Source: CBDFKU01 sp965248975 (GTDB taxonomy: Bacteria; Chloroflexota; Dehalococcoidia; Lucifugimonadales; JAGWBF01). Taken from it: a stretch of 64,000 bases of DNA. Each line of letters opens with the position of its first letter. Positions within the stretch are counted from its first letter, which is position 1. This document shows, one piece after another, positions 1-8,850 of the stretch. The notes under the pieces are model-generated. The model saw only the letters and a program-made list of their open reading frames with translations. It made no database searches and had not been told where the DNA came from. The DNA lies in contig CBDFKU010000008.1 in the NCBI GenBank assembly GCA_965248975.1, positions 6,750-70,749 of the forward strand, read 5' to 3'. The position numbers and the translations under genes were made by a program.

Positions 1-838
1 GGCTCACGCGCAACGGGAGGAACCCTCCCAGCAGGACCGCGAATATTCCCATGAAGGGCAGCAGGCTCAACAGGAACCCGGCCTCCGTCAGGGACATGCC
101 CCGGGTTTCGTGGTAGTAGGTGGGGAGCCAGCTGCTCAATGCGATGTACATGCTGAAGCAGGAGGCGTCGGCCAGGCCCAACGTCTGGACGGTGCGGTTC
201 CGCAGTACGGCCTTTATGTCCCCCCAGTTCACCGGAGGGATCTCTCTGCCCGCCTCGTCCCGTATTCTGCCCCACACCAGCCATGCGAAGGCTCCCGCCA
301 AACCCACCGCCCCCATGACACTCAGGGCGCCTTCCCACCCCAGAGGGCCGGCCAGGGGCGCCACCGCCGCCGCCGAAACAACCATGCCCACGGTCATGGC
401 CGCTACCACAAGGCTAGTCACCACAGGCAGCTCTCGGGGCCGGAACCAGTTCATGATCAGCGGCCCGGTGGCCGCGGTTATCGCCACCATGCCCAGGCCG
501 TACACGATTCTCATCGCCAGCAGCGCTTCGAACCCGGTGGACAGGGCGGACAGGGCCACCGCTCCCGCCATGAACCATGCCACGGTGAAGCTCCTCCTGA
601 TACCCACCCGACCGACGAGGAACCCCCCGGGCATTCCGAAAACTCCGGAGATTATCAGCACCGCTCCAACGAGGAGGCTCGCTGCGGTGTGTCCGATGCC
701 GTAGTCGTCGGTGATCAGGGGCAGAACCGGAGAGACGGCCTGGAAGCTGAGGCCGGCCCCGAAGTGGGCCCACAGGATCAGTCCCCCAATGACAAAACGA
801 TATCGCCCATATGTCTTGGTGGCTACCACGGTTTCCAC
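1..838 (-). CDS. MFS transporter, 3' end beyond window
   Basis: Read on the minus strand, the window opens with about 279 codons of a hydrophobic major facilitator superfamily permease. Visible stretches include an N-terminal membrane helix (FVIGGLILWAHFGAGLSF), the inter-helix motif GGFLVGRVGIRRSF typical of MFS loop 2-3, and later SMYIALSSWLPTYYHE. The pattern resembles CynX/NimT-type permeases, but no substrate can be read from the sequence. The GTG at 836-838 is chosen as start: an in-frame TAG lies just upstream and a GGAAGG ribosome site about 11 nt before it. It is transcribed divergently from the LLM oxidoreductase across the 19-bp repeat array. The C-terminal half lies outside the window. 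Confidence 0.85.
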   Translation of the reverse strand, partial: METVVATKTYGRYRFVIGGLILWAHFGAGLSFQAVSPVLPLITDDYGIGHTAASLLVGAVLIISGVFGMPGGFLVGRVGIRRSFTVAWFMAGAVALSALSTGFEALLAMRIVYGLGMVAITAATGPLIMNWFRPRELPVVTSLVVAAMTVGMVVSAAAVAPLAGPLGWEGALSVMGAVGLAGAFAWLVWGRIRDEAGREIPPVNWGDIKAVLRNRTVQTLGLADASCFSMYIALSSWLPTYYHETRGMSLTEAGFLLSLLPFMGIFAVLLGGFLPLRVS

Positions 839-932
839 ACTCTACGCCACCTTCCGGCGCCCAGGCAAGGTTTCGGTCGCCTCCATGCGACGTTGTTTGA
901 GGCCACCTCGGATGTTACTATCTCTCTACATT

Positions 933-1027
933 CCCGTGATAACTCCAACAGCCCGTGATAACTCCAACAGCCCGTGATAACTCCAACAGCCCGTGACAAC
1001 TCCAACAGCGGAGACAACTCCAAACAG
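933..1027. repeat. Five tandem 19-bp repeats in a divergent promoter region
   Basis: The 19-base unit CCCGTGATAACTCCAACAG starts at 933, 952, 971, 990 and 1009. Units 1-3 are identical, unit 4 has one change (GTGACAAC) and unit 5 is degenerate at its beginning and end. There are no spacers, so this is not a CRISPR array. It sits between two divergent starts (838 and 1078), where a tandem operator or iteron for a regulator would be placed. That role is inference. Confidence 0.9.
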
Positions 1028-1077
1028 GCGGCTCCGGCGAAGCCGTATATCGGGCCGGGACGATGGAGGAAGCCTTG

Positions 1078-1932
1078 ATGAAGGTAGGCATTTTTGTGTT
1101 TCAAACCGGCGCCGCCGCAGATCCAGCGGTGCTGGCCCGTAGGGCGGAAGAGCTGGGGTTCGACTCCTACTGGGTCCCCGAGCACCCCATAATCCCGGTA
1201 CACACCACCTCCGCCTTCCCCGGCTCCGGAGACGGCACCATTCCCAGGTACTACAGCCAGGCCCTGGATCCCTTCCTCGCCCTGGCAAGGGCCTCGGCGA
1301 CCACCAGCACCATCCGGCTGGGCACAGGCGTCTGCCTCGTGCCCGAAAGAAATCCACTCCTCTTGGCCAAGGAGGTCGCCACGCTGGACCAACAGTCCGG
1401 CGGCCGGTTCCTCTTCGGAATCGGCGCCGGCTGGCTCAAGGAAGAGACGGAGATCATGGGCGCCGACTACACCCATCGCTGGTCCCAGACCAGGGACGCC
1501 GTCCTGGCGATGAAGGAGCTGTGGACCAAAGAGGAGTCCGAGTACCACGGCGAGTACTACGACTTCCCGCCGGTGCGGTCCTTTCCGAAACCCGCCCGGA
1601 GTCCTCACCCTCCCATCATCCTCGGCGGGCAGAACAACCCGAGGGTGTTCCGGCGGATCGTACAGTGGGGAGACGGCTGGCTGCCCACTCACACCTCCCC
1701 CGAGGAGATACGCCAGGGACGGCAGACCCTGAACGACATGGCCGCGGAGACCGTCCGCGATCCCGAATCCATAGAGATTATAGCCTTCGGTACCCCCGAC
1801 CAGTTCCGGGATCGGAAGGTGCTCAAGGAGCTGGAGGACGCCGGCGCCGACGGAGCCACTATCTGGCTGCGGCGCCCATGGGGAGACGAGGCCCTGGCGG
1901 AGATGGAGGATAACGCCCGGCTGGTCCTGTAA
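1078..1932 (+). CDS. LLM-class (luciferase-like, F420-type) oxidoreductase
   Basis: A 284-residue TIM-barrel flavin/F420-dependent oxidoreductase of the bacterial luciferase-like family. The start MKVGIFVFQTG, the strand/helix AEELGFDSYWVPEH, the segment IRLGTGVCLVPERNPLLLAKEVATL (read in two parts) and GGRFLFGIGAGWLKEE are family hallmarks. Related Chloroflexota and actinobacterial proteins use coenzyme F420, but F420 versus FMN cannot be decided here. The ATG at 1078 is preferred to the in-frame ATG at 1063 because GGAGGA at 1065-1070 lies seven bases before it. It is transcribed away from the MFS gene, with the 19-bp repeats in between. Substrate unknown. Confidence 0.9.
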   Translation: MKVGIFVFQTGAAADPAVLARRAEELGFDSYWVPEHPIIPVHTTSAFPGSGDGTIPRYYSQALDPFLALARASATTSTIRLGTGVCLVPERNPLLLAKEVATLDQQSGGRFLFGIGAGWLKEETEIMGADYTHRWSQTRDAVLAMKELWTKEESEYHGEYYDFPPVRSFPKPARSPHPPIILGGQNNPRVFRRIVQWGDGWLPTHTSPEEIRQGRQTLNDMAAETVRDPESIEIIAFGTPDQFRDRKVLKELEDAGADGATIWLRRPWGDEALAEMEDNARLVL

Positions 1933-1960
1933 TCCGGCGCCAGCTATGTCCCCGAGCGGT

Positions 1961-1990
1961 TTGTGCCCCCCAACCCCAGCTTGCTATAAT
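1961..1990 (+). promoter_or_regulatory. Predicted sigma70 promoter for pilT
   Basis: TTGTGC at 1961-1966, an 18-base spacer and a perfect TATAAT at 1985-1990. TG at 1982-1983 makes it an extended -10. It ends 32 bases before the GTG start of the PilT gene. Confidence 0.7.
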
Positions 1991-2022
1991 AGACTACACG
2001 AAGACGTTGGTAGGCTCGTGAC

Positions 2023-3153
2023 GTGCTGGACATAAACCTGCTGCTGCGCAATATCGTCGAGGCCGGAGCATCCGACCTGCATCTGGCCGCGGCAAACCCG
2101 CCCGTGGTCAGGGTCAACGGCGCGCTGAAGATGGTGCAGGGGGGAACGGACCTGACCCAACAAGACCTGGAACAGGTCCTCGACGCCGTAGCCCCGGCCC
2201 GGAGCGTCGCATCCTTCAAGGAGGACAAGGAGCTTGACGTCTCCTTCGAGCTTCCCGGTGTGGCGCGCTTCCGCGTCAACGCCTGCTACCAGCGAGGCAC
2301 CATCAGCCTGTCCCTGAGGGTCCTTGCCGCGATAATCCCCACTCCAGAGGAACTGGGCCTTCCCGCCTCCTGCCTCAGGATCGTAGAGCGACACACCGGC
2401 CTGGTCCTGGTCACCGGTCCCACCGGCAGCGGGAAGTCCACCACTCTGGCGGCTCTGCTCAACCACATCAACGAGAACATTAGCTGCCGCATCATCACAC
2501 TGGAAGACCCCATCGAGTTTGTCCACCAAAACAAGAAAAGCATGGTCATTCAACGGGAGCTGGGTGGGGATACCCACTCCTTCAGCGAGTCACTGAAGCG
2601 GGCGCTGCGCCAAGACCCCGACGTCATCATGGTTGGGGAGATGAGGGACGCCGACACGGTCTCCCTGGCCCTGGCGGCCGCCGAGACCGGGCACCTGGTG
2701 CTGGGAACGCTGCACACCAATGGCGCCCCTGAGAGCATCGACCGCATCGTGGGCATCATGCCTGCAGATCAGCAGGCCCAGGCCCAGTTCCAGCTCAGCA
2801 TCGGGCTGACGTCGGTCGTCTATCAGTCCCTGGTTCCCAGGGCCTCAGGCAAAGGCCGGGTCGCTGCCTTCGAGATCATGTCCGGGACTTCCGCCATACG
2901 AAATCTCATAAGGCAGAACCAGATCAACCAGATCAGGTCGTACATGTTCATGGGGGCGCAGCACGGCATGCAGACCCTTGACCAGGCGCTGGCCGCCCTG
3001 GTGAAGGAAGGTCACATCACCCAGGAGGAGGCCTTCGCCAGGACCCCCGATCGCCCTACCCTGGAGAAGCTGATGGAGCTGGATGGCATAGAGCTCCCCA
3101 CAGAGCTGAGGGGGTCTTTGAGCGCCGCATCCAGATTGAGCGGTGCATCGTGA
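2023..3153 (+). CDS. pilT: Type IV pilus retraction ATPase PilT
   Basis: A 376-residue cytoplasmic hexameric ATPase that powers depolymerisation of type IV pili. Visible in order: an N-terminal domain starting LLLRNIVEAGASDLHL, Walker A GPTGSGKST (residues 132-140), Asp box ITLEDPIEF (158-166), Walker B DPDVIMVGEMRD (198-209), His box TGHLVLGTLHT (222-232), and the AIRNLIR retraction motif (291-297) that separates PilT from PilB. The start is GTG at 2023, downstream of a strong promoter. No other pilus genes are adjacent, so the rest of the machinery must be elsewhere in the genome. Confidence 0.95.
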   Translation: MLDINLLLRNIVEAGASDLHLAAANPPVVRVNGALKMVQGGTDLTQQDLEQVLDAVAPARSVASFKEDKELDVSFELPGVARFRVNACYQRGTISLSLRVLAAIIPTPEELGLPASCLRIVERHTGLVLVTGPTGSGKSTTLAALLNHINENISCRIITLEDPIEFVHQNKKSMVIQRELGGDTHSFSESLKRALRQDPDVIMVGEMRDADTVSLALAAAETGHLVLGTLHTNGAPESIDRIVGIMPADQQAQAQFQLSIGLTSVVYQSLVPRASGKGRVAAFEIMSGTSAIRNLIRQNQINQIRSYMFMGAQHGMQTLDQALAALVKEGHITQEEAFARTPDRPTLEKLMELDGIELPTELRGSLSAASRLSGAS

Positions 3154-3225
3154 GCGCGGCGGCTGTCCGTTGGTTTCGGCTGCCTGATCGCGGATATTCT
3201 ATTCCCATCCGGGCCTTGCGTCGTG

Positions 3226-3231
3226 TATAAT
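3226..3231 (+). promoter_or_regulatory. Putative -10 box upstream of the radical-SAM gene
   Basis: A perfect TATAAT followed by AGAC, the same as at the pilT promoter, but with no good -35 at 16-18 bases. The leader to the ATG at 3373 would be about 135 nt. Confidence 0.4.
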
Positions 3232-3372
3232 AGACGAAATCCTCGCCCGAAGAAGTACCATAACGTGTACCGGTCTCTGCTTCCGGCCAAGTGAACGGGG
3301 TGGCGGGCATCACAGCTAGAATCCCCGACGGCCGGACCCGAGGTACGGATTTCCAGATTGTGGAGTCCTTTA

Positions 3373-5166
3373 ATGTCTAGGACCAAGAAGGTAGTCCTTT
3401 TGCAGCCCGAGTCGGTGGGCGGCAACTTCGAGTTCGTTGCCATACCCCGGCAGGGTTTGCTCTTCATGTCCGCTGCCCTCAAGCAATGGAACGGACCCTA
3501 TCTCTACGACACCGAGCTATGGTTCGAGGACCGCAGCGGTCAGATAGACCCGGACAAAGACCTGGACGACGTGGACATCCTCATGGTGACCGCCCTGATC
3601 AACGAGGCCCCCCGGGCCTACGAGATCGGGAGGCTGGCCAAGCAGTACCACCCGGACCTCCTGATGGTGGGTGGCGGCCCTCAGATGAGCCCCCTCGCCG
3701 AAGAGGCCATGCGGGTAGGGAAGTTCGACGTCATTGTAAACCGCGAGGGCGAGGACATCATCGGCCAGCTCTCCGACGTACTGCTGAACCATAGAAAGGG
3801 CGCTCGTGACAAGGCTCTGCTGATGGTCCCAGGTATCTCCTACATGTCGGAAGGACACCTGGTCCAGACCCCGAGGACAGGGGTGATCGCCCCCGATTTC
3901 GTGACACTTCCCGATTTTCGGGCCACGCGCGACCTCACTCCCCTCAACCCCATGGCGGGAGGCGTCCTGGAGACCGTCCGCGGCTGCACCGAAAAGTGCA
4001 CGTACTGCCAGGTCATCCAGCAGTTCCTGGGGTACCGCCTAGTAAACAGGGAGACCGAGATCAAACGCCTGCGCCAGCTCAGACAGCTGGCCGCCGATGG
4101 GCTAATACACACCTCCAGGGACGGCAGGTTCAGCGTGTTCATATCCGACGACCTGCACCCGCCGCCCCTACGGGCCACCAAGTACCGTAACGAGCGGCTA
4201 GAGCGGCTCAAGGCCTGGCGCGGTCACACCGACGACATGTATCTGATATGCCAGACCAGGTCGGAGGTCGGGCAGGACCCTGAGTTGGCCCAGGCGATGT
4301 ACGATGCCGGCATTCGTATGCTCTACGTCGGCGTCGAGTCGGACAACGCCGAGAACCTGAAGGCAGTGAGGAAGCGGCAGGACCCGGGCCAGGTGCACAA
4401 GGACGTTGTGCGTCTGAACGACATGGGCTTCACCATAGTTGCCATGACCATCATCGGCCTCCCCTACGACACCGAAGAGGGCATCATGCGTATGGCCGAC
4501 TGGGCCACCGGGATCAGCAAGTACCAGACTGCTAACCTTCTGACGCCTCTCCCGGCAACCTCCAACTGGACGGACCTGGTGCCCCTGGACGCCGAAGGAA
4601 GCCCCCTGCCCACTGACAAAAGAGGCAATGTACCTGCCGAATACGGAATGCGGCCCTATCACCTGTACACCGGACGGCAGTTTGTGCACCAGGACCACCG
4701 GTGGAGCATGGAGGAATCCGGACAGCTGTTCGACAGATATCACGCAAAGCTGAATCCCGTGGACAAGCTCTACGAGCGCATATTCCGGATCATCAAATCC
4801 CCCAGCTTCAGGCCCACGGCGGCGGAGAAAGTGCCCAGCGGAGCGGTATCGGCTCGGATCAACGAGTTCAGCGAGGTGCTCCGGACGCTGTCCGACTCGT
4901 CCAGGGAAATCCCCGAGGCCGTAAGCATCCGAATGAACGAGATCAGCGAGGCTCTGGGCCGGTACCGGGTCCAGCTTTCTACCACGGGCAAGGAGCTCCC
5001 AGATGTCATATCGGGCCGCATCAACGAGGCCAGCGAAGCCTTCCAGAAGTACCGGCTCCAGATAGCCAACACCGGCAGAGAGATCAGCGAAGCCGTTTCC
5101 GACCGCATCAACGAGGTGCACACCGCCCTCGTCAGCCTATCTGAACTATCCAGGAAACCCGCTTAA
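3373..5166 (+). CDS. B12-binding-like radical SAM protein with C-terminal helical repeats
   Basis: A 597-residue protein. Residues 1-150 look like a B12-binding-type Rossmann domain (LLMVGGGPQMSP), though the DxHxxG cobalamin-binding motif is not evident. A radical SAM core follows with the 4Fe-4S ligands C205, C209 and C212 in RGCTEKCTYC. The downstream segments RMLYVGVESDNAENLKAV and IVAMTIIGLPYDTEEG are typical of SAM barrels. From about residue 490 the tail is built of repeated amphipathic segments of about 29 residues (RINEASEAFQKYRLQIANTG), which is unusual for this family. The start ATG at 3373 has GGAG seven bases upstream, in preference to an upstream TTG at 3358. The reaction is unknown; it lies just before a ketosynthase gene, but no pathway can be inferred safely. 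Confidence 0.85.
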   Translation: MSRTKKVVLLQPESVGGNFEFVAIPRQGLLFMSAALKQWNGPYLYDTELWFEDRSGQIDPDKDLDDVDILMVTALINEAPRAYEIGRLAKQYHPDLLMVGGGPQMSPLAEEAMRVGKFDVIVNREGEDIIGQLSDVLLNHRKGARDKALLMVPGISYMSEGHLVQTPRTGVIAPDFVTLPDFRATRDLTPLNPMAGGVLETVRGCTEKCTYCQVIQQFLGYRLVNRETEIKRLRQLRQLAADGLIHTSRDGRFSVFISDDLHPPPLRATKYRNERLERLKAWRGHTDDMYLICQTRSEVGQDPELAQAMYDAGIRMLYVGVESDNAENLKAVRKRQDPGQVHKDVVRLNDMGFTIVAMTIIGLPYDTEEGIMRMADWATGISKYQTANLLTPLPATSNWTDLVPLDAEGSPLPTDKRGNVPAEYGMRPYHLYTGRQFVHQDHRWSMEESGQLFDRYHAKLNPVDKLYERIFRIIKSPSFRPTAAEKVPSGAVSARINEFSEVLRTLSDSSREIPEAVSIRMNEISEALGRYRVQLSTTGKELPDVISGRINEASEAFQKYRLQIANTGREISEAVSDRINEVHTALVSLSELSRKPA

Positions 5167-5229
5167 CCCCTCGATGCGCCGAAGATATCGCCTGACCGAC
5201 ATCTCCCTTTCAGCCAAGGGGCTTCAGAG

Positions 5230-6474
5230 GTGAGCGGCCGGGTCTTCGTTACCGGCCTCGGTGCTATAAGTCCCCTGGGATTGGATGTCCCTTCCACGTG
5301 GAAAGCCCTTGCCAATGGAACTTCCGGGATCGACCACATCACCGCCTTCGACTACGACGGCTTCGAAACCACCTTCGCCGCGGAGGTGAAGGGCTTCGAC
5401 CCCACTCTCCACATGGAGAAGAAGGAAGCGCGGCGCATGGACCGGTTCGCCCAGTTCGCCACGGTGGCGGCAGCCGAAGCCATGGCCACGGCGGAGCTCA
5501 GGCCGGAGTCCGTGGACCCTTTCCGCATGGCGGCCATTGTCGGTAGCGGCATCGGCGGAATCATCACACTCTCCCAGCAGTACGACGTTCTCCGAGAGAA
5601 GGGTCCACGCCGTGTGACCCCCTTCCTCATACCCATGATGCTGGGCGACATGGCCTCCGCCCAGGTTTCCATGGTGACCGGCGCCATGGGTCCTAACTTC
5701 TGTGCCGTATCCTCCTGCTCCAGCGGCGCCGACGCCATAGGCCAGGCGTGGGAGATGATCCGCCGCGACGAGGCGGACATAGTCCTCGCCGGGGGTGCAG
5801 AGGCGCCGATATGCCCCATAGCGGTGTCAGGCTTCAACTCCTTGCGAGCGTTGTCCCGCCACAACGAAGACCCCAAAGGGGCCAGCCGGCCCTTTGACGC
5901 CGAAAGAGACGGGTTCGTCATGGGCGAGGGGTCGGCCATCCTGGTGCTGGAGAGCATGGAAAACGCCATGCGGCGAGGGGCCAGGCCGCTGGCCGAGCTT
6001 ATCGGCTACGCTGCAACCTCCGACGCTCACCACGTAACCGAGCCGTCGCCTGAAGGCTACAGCGCCGCCAAAGCGATGAAGCTGGCCATCGAGAAGGCCG
6101 GGTTAACTTCCAAGGACATCGGCTATATCAACGCCCACGGTACCTCCACTCCCCTCAACGACAAGCACGAGACCCAGGCCATCAAGTCGGCGCTGGGGGA
6201 GGATGCCTTCCGTGTGCCCATCAGCTCTACCAAGTCCATGACCGGACACCTTCTGGGGGCCGGAGGGGCGCTGGAGGCGGTGGCCTGCATCAAAACGATG
6301 GAGCACGGGCTAATACTCCCCACGATCAACCTGGAGCATCCCGACCCCAACTGTGACCTGGACTACACTCCCTGCAAAGCGAGCCCCAGGTCCGTGGAGA
6401 TCGCGATGAGCAACTCCTTCGGCTTCGGGGGCCACAACTCAGTCCTCATATTCAAGACTGTCGACTCTGTCTAG
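5230..6474 (+). CDS. fabF: Beta-ketoacyl-ACP synthase II-like enzyme
   Basis: A 414-residue condensing enzyme of the FabF type, which elongates acyl-ACP with malonyl-ACP. The thiolase-fold triad is present: nucleophile C163 in AVSSCSSGADA, H303 in NAHGTSTPLND and H340 in KSMTGHLLGAGG. The flanks of the active-site Cys (SSCSSGA rather than TACATGA) are slightly non-canonical. The GTG start at 5230 has AAGGGG upstream. The stop at 6472-6474 abuts the recJ ATG, so the two are probably cotranscribed. No acyl carrier protein or other fab genes are adjacent, so it may be a paralogue rather than the housekeeping enzyme. Confidence 0.88.
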   Translation: MSGRVFVTGLGAISPLGLDVPSTWKALANGTSGIDHITAFDYDGFETTFAAEVKGFDPTLHMEKKEARRMDRFAQFATVAAAEAMATAELRPESVDPFRMAAIVGSGIGGIITLSQQYDVLREKGPRRVTPFLIPMMLGDMASAQVSMVTGAMGPNFCAVSSCSSGADAIGQAWEMIRRDEADIVLAGGAEAPICPIAVSGFNSLRALSRHNEDPKGASRPFDAERDGFVMGEGSAILVLESMENAMRRGARPLAELIGYAATSDAHHVTEPSPEGYSAAKAMKLAIEKAGLTSKDIGYINAHGTSTPLNDKHETQAIKSALGEDAFRVPISSTKSMTGHLLGAGGALEAVACIKTMEHGLILPTINLEHPDPNCDLDYTPCKASPRSVEIAMSNSFGFGGHNSVLIFKTVDSV

Positions 6475-8181
6475 ATGGGGTCCTCAATGCCCAGAGAGAT
6501 GCCCCCAAAAAGAGCTTGGAGGATTCCTCCGCCGATGCCCACGGCGGACCCGGAGCTGGCGGACTTTCCTCCAGTCATCGCCAGGGTGCTGCGAAACCGT
6601 GACCTAACCACAAGACCCGACGTCGACCGGTTTCTGAGCCCCGCCCTTCACGATCCCCAGCTTCTCCCGAACATGGAGCCGGCCTGTGAACGCCTTCGCT
6701 CGGCGATCACTGGAGGCGAGGCCATCGGCGTCTTCGGCGACTTCGACGTCGACGGGGTCACTGGCACCGCCGTGATGGCCCAGGGCCTGAAAGACCTGGG
6801 AGCCACGGTCGTCCCCTATATCCCGGACCGGGTAACGGAGGGACACGGACTCAACCCGGAATCGGTACAGGTGCTCAGGAGCAGAGGTGTGTCGGTGCTC
6901 ATCACCGTGGACTGCGGCATCACTTCGGTGAACGAGGTCTCCATGGCCCAGGAGCTTGGCATGGACGTGATCATCACCGACCATCACATACCTCCTGTGA
7001 TCCAACCTCCGGCCCACTCGATAATATCGGCAAAGCTGGAATCGTCGGGGTACCCGTTCTCGGAGCTTTCGGGCGCAGGGTTGGCCCTCAAGCTGATCCA
7101 GGGTCTCTACGACCTCATGGGACGGACCTGGAGCCAAGATCTCCTCGAGTTGGCCGCCCTCAGCACCGTGGCCGACCTTGTGCCACTGCAGGGCGAGAAC
7201 AGGTTCCTGGTCAGGGAAGGCGTGAAGGAGCTGAGACGCACCCAGAGACCGGGACTCCTGGCCCTCTACCGCCACGCCGGCATCCGGGCGGAATCCATAG
7301 ACGCCGAGACTATCGCCTTCTCCATAGCGCCTCGCCTCAACGCGGCCGGGAGGCTCGAGCACGCCTCCACCAGCTACGGGCTCCTGATGACGGACTCCCC
7401 CGAAACGTCCGAGGAGCTGGCGGCCAAGCTAGAGGGCCTGAATAAGGAACGCCAGCAGCGTACCGAAGAGGCCTGGACCCGGGCCAGAGACGAGGTGATG
7501 AGCTGGGGAGGGGTCCCGTCGATAATCCTGGTGACCAACGAAGAGCTTTCTCCTGGCATCGCCGGACTGGTCGCCAGCAGGCTGGTGGACCAGTTCCACA
7601 GGCCGGCCGTGGTGATGTCCCGGGTCGACGGAATGCTGATGGCCAGCGCCCGTAGCATGCCCGGGTTCGATCTGATGGGGGATGCCCTCTCCCACTGTCC
7701 CGACCTGTTCGAGCGACACGGCGGACATAGCCAGGCGGCGGGGTTCCTGATGCCCTATGCCAACCTGCCCGCTCTCGAAGAGAGACTGGCACCGTTGGCT
7801 GAAAAGGTGCTGGAGGGACGGGACCTGGATCCCGTACTTAACATCGATGCGGAGGTAAGCGTGGCCTCCCTCGCCGGCGAGACTTTCCGCTGGCTCAAGA
7901 AACTGGAACCCTACGGAGTGAGTAACCGCACTCCGGCGTTCCTGACGCGGAACCTGCGAGTCCTCGAGGCCCGGCCCATGGGAGGTAACAAACAGCACCT
8001 TCGGCTGAAGCTGAAAGAGGGCCGCGTGGTCTGGGAGGCCGTAGCCTTTCGCCAAGGGGAGCGATGGGTCCCGGACACGGGTTCCCTGGACGCCGTCTAC
8101 ACGATAGGGGCCGAGCGGCGTGGCGGCGGCGAGGTGCTGGCCCTGAACCTGATGGACTTCCGATCTTCCGTGGGCGTCTAG
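6475..8181 (+). CDS. recJ: Single-stranded-DNA 5'-3' exonuclease RecJ
   Basis: A 568-residue DHH-superfamily exonuclease used in recombination and repair. Visible: motif I GVFGDFDVDGVTGTA (about residues 80-94), the following LITVDCGIT, the DHH motif IITDHHIP, LSGAGLALKL, and the DHHA1 domain with GGHSQAAGF. Length and order match bacterial RecJ. The ATG at 6475 directly follows the fabF stop; a second ATG 12 bases downstream is possible. The gene is intact and marks the last ordinary gene before the mobile-element region. Confidence 0.95.
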   Translation: MGSSMPREMPPKRAWRIPPPMPTADPELADFPPVIARVLRNRDLTTRPDVDRFLSPALHDPQLLPNMEPACERLRSAITGGEAIGVFGDFDVDGVTGTAVMAQGLKDLGATVVPYIPDRVTEGHGLNPESVQVLRSRGVSVLITVDCGITSVNEVSMAQELGMDVIITDHHIPPVIQPPAHSIISAKLESSGYPFSELSGAGLALKLIQGLYDLMGRTWSQDLLELAALSTVADLVPLQGENRFLVREGVKELRRTQRPGLLALYRHAGIRAESIDAETIAFSIAPRLNAAGRLEHASTSYGLLMTDSPETSEELAAKLEGLNKERQQRTEEAWTRARDEVMSWGGVPSIILVTNEELSPGIAGLVASRLVDQFHRPAVVMSRVDGMLMASARSMPGFDLMGDALSHCPDLFERHGGHSQAAGFLMPYANLPALEERLAPLAEKVLEGRDLDPVLNIDAEVSVASLAGETFRWLKKLEPYGVSNRTPAFLTRNLRVLEARPMGGNKQHLRLKLKEGRVVWEAVAFRQGERWVPDTGSLDAVYTIGAERRGGGEVLALNLMDFRSSVGV

Positions 8182-8272
8182 CCTCCTGAATCGCGAGTTC
8201 TTTCAATATTTGACGGTCATTGTCCATTTCCAGGCCGTGGTTCGACGGGCTCACCACGAAGTGTACGCAATT

Positions 8273-8304
8273 GACCATCATCCCGACTTGCCGGGATGAT
8301 GGTC
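8273..8304. terminator. Perfect 13-bp hairpin downstream of recJ
   Basis: GACCATCATCCCG at 8273-8285 pairs exactly with its complement at 8292-8304 across a 6-base loop. No run of T follows, so rho-independent activity is uncertain. It lies between the recJ stop and the left end of the first IS. Confidence 0.5.
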
Positions 8305-8442
8305 TCAATGCTCACTACCCCGTCACGGACTGTAGGCCGTCAGCGATAATGGGACACATCGGAGGGTAAGAAAACCCGAGCGTTTGGAGGGTGGCGAGAG
8401 CTCCTGAAGTGAGGGTAGAGTTACCCACAGAAAGGAGCAGAT

Positions 8443-8850
8443 GTGTCCCAGTCAGACGTAGACAAAGCAGAGGCCGCCGAGGAACGGAGCGCGGAGACGA
8501 GGTCCTTCGTTCGCACGGTGAAGGCGGCTACCCGACGTAAGTACACCCCCGAAGAGAAGATCCGAATTGTTCTGGAGGGCTTCCGCCGCGAGGTCACAGT
8601 CAACGACCTGTGCCGGCGGGAGGGGATCAAGCCCCACTCCTACTACTCGTGGACCAAAGAGTTCATGGAGGCGGGCAAGGAGAGGTTGACCCGCGACACG
8701 ATGCGGGACGCCACTCAGCATGAGGTAGGGCAGCTCAAGAGAGAGAACGGGGAGCTCAAGGAGCTAGTGGCCGATCTGTCGCTGGAGGCGTACCGTCTCA
8801 AAAAAACGGCCATCCCCATGCCCCAGGAAGCTACCGGTACCAGCGGATGA
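8443..8850 (+). CDS. IS3-family transposase OrfA (copy 1)
   Basis: A 135-residue DNA-binding subunit. The helix-turn-helix region KYTPEEKIRIVLEGFRREVT leads to VNDLCRREGIKPHSYYSWTK, followed by a coiled-coil segment (VGQLKRENGELKELVADL) of the leucine-zipper type used for OrfA/OrfB association. The GTG start at 8443 has AAAGGAG upstream. Its TGA overlaps the ATG of orfB (ATGA), suggesting translational coupling. Nearly the same protein is encoded at 23890. Confidence 0.9.
   Translation: MSQSDVDKAEAAEERSAETRSFVRTVKAATRRKYTPEEKIRIVLEGFRREVTVNDLCRREGIKPHSYYSWTKEFMEAGKERLTRDTMRDATQHEVGQLKRENGELKELVADLSLEAYRLKKTAIPMPQEATGTSG

Noticed and set aside
110..958. Plus-strand frames over the first kilobase
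   Set aside because: They are low-complexity shadows; the complementary strand encodes a clear MFS permease.
933..1027. CRISPR array
   Set aside because: The 19-base units are directly adjacent, with no unique spacers and no cas genes nearby.
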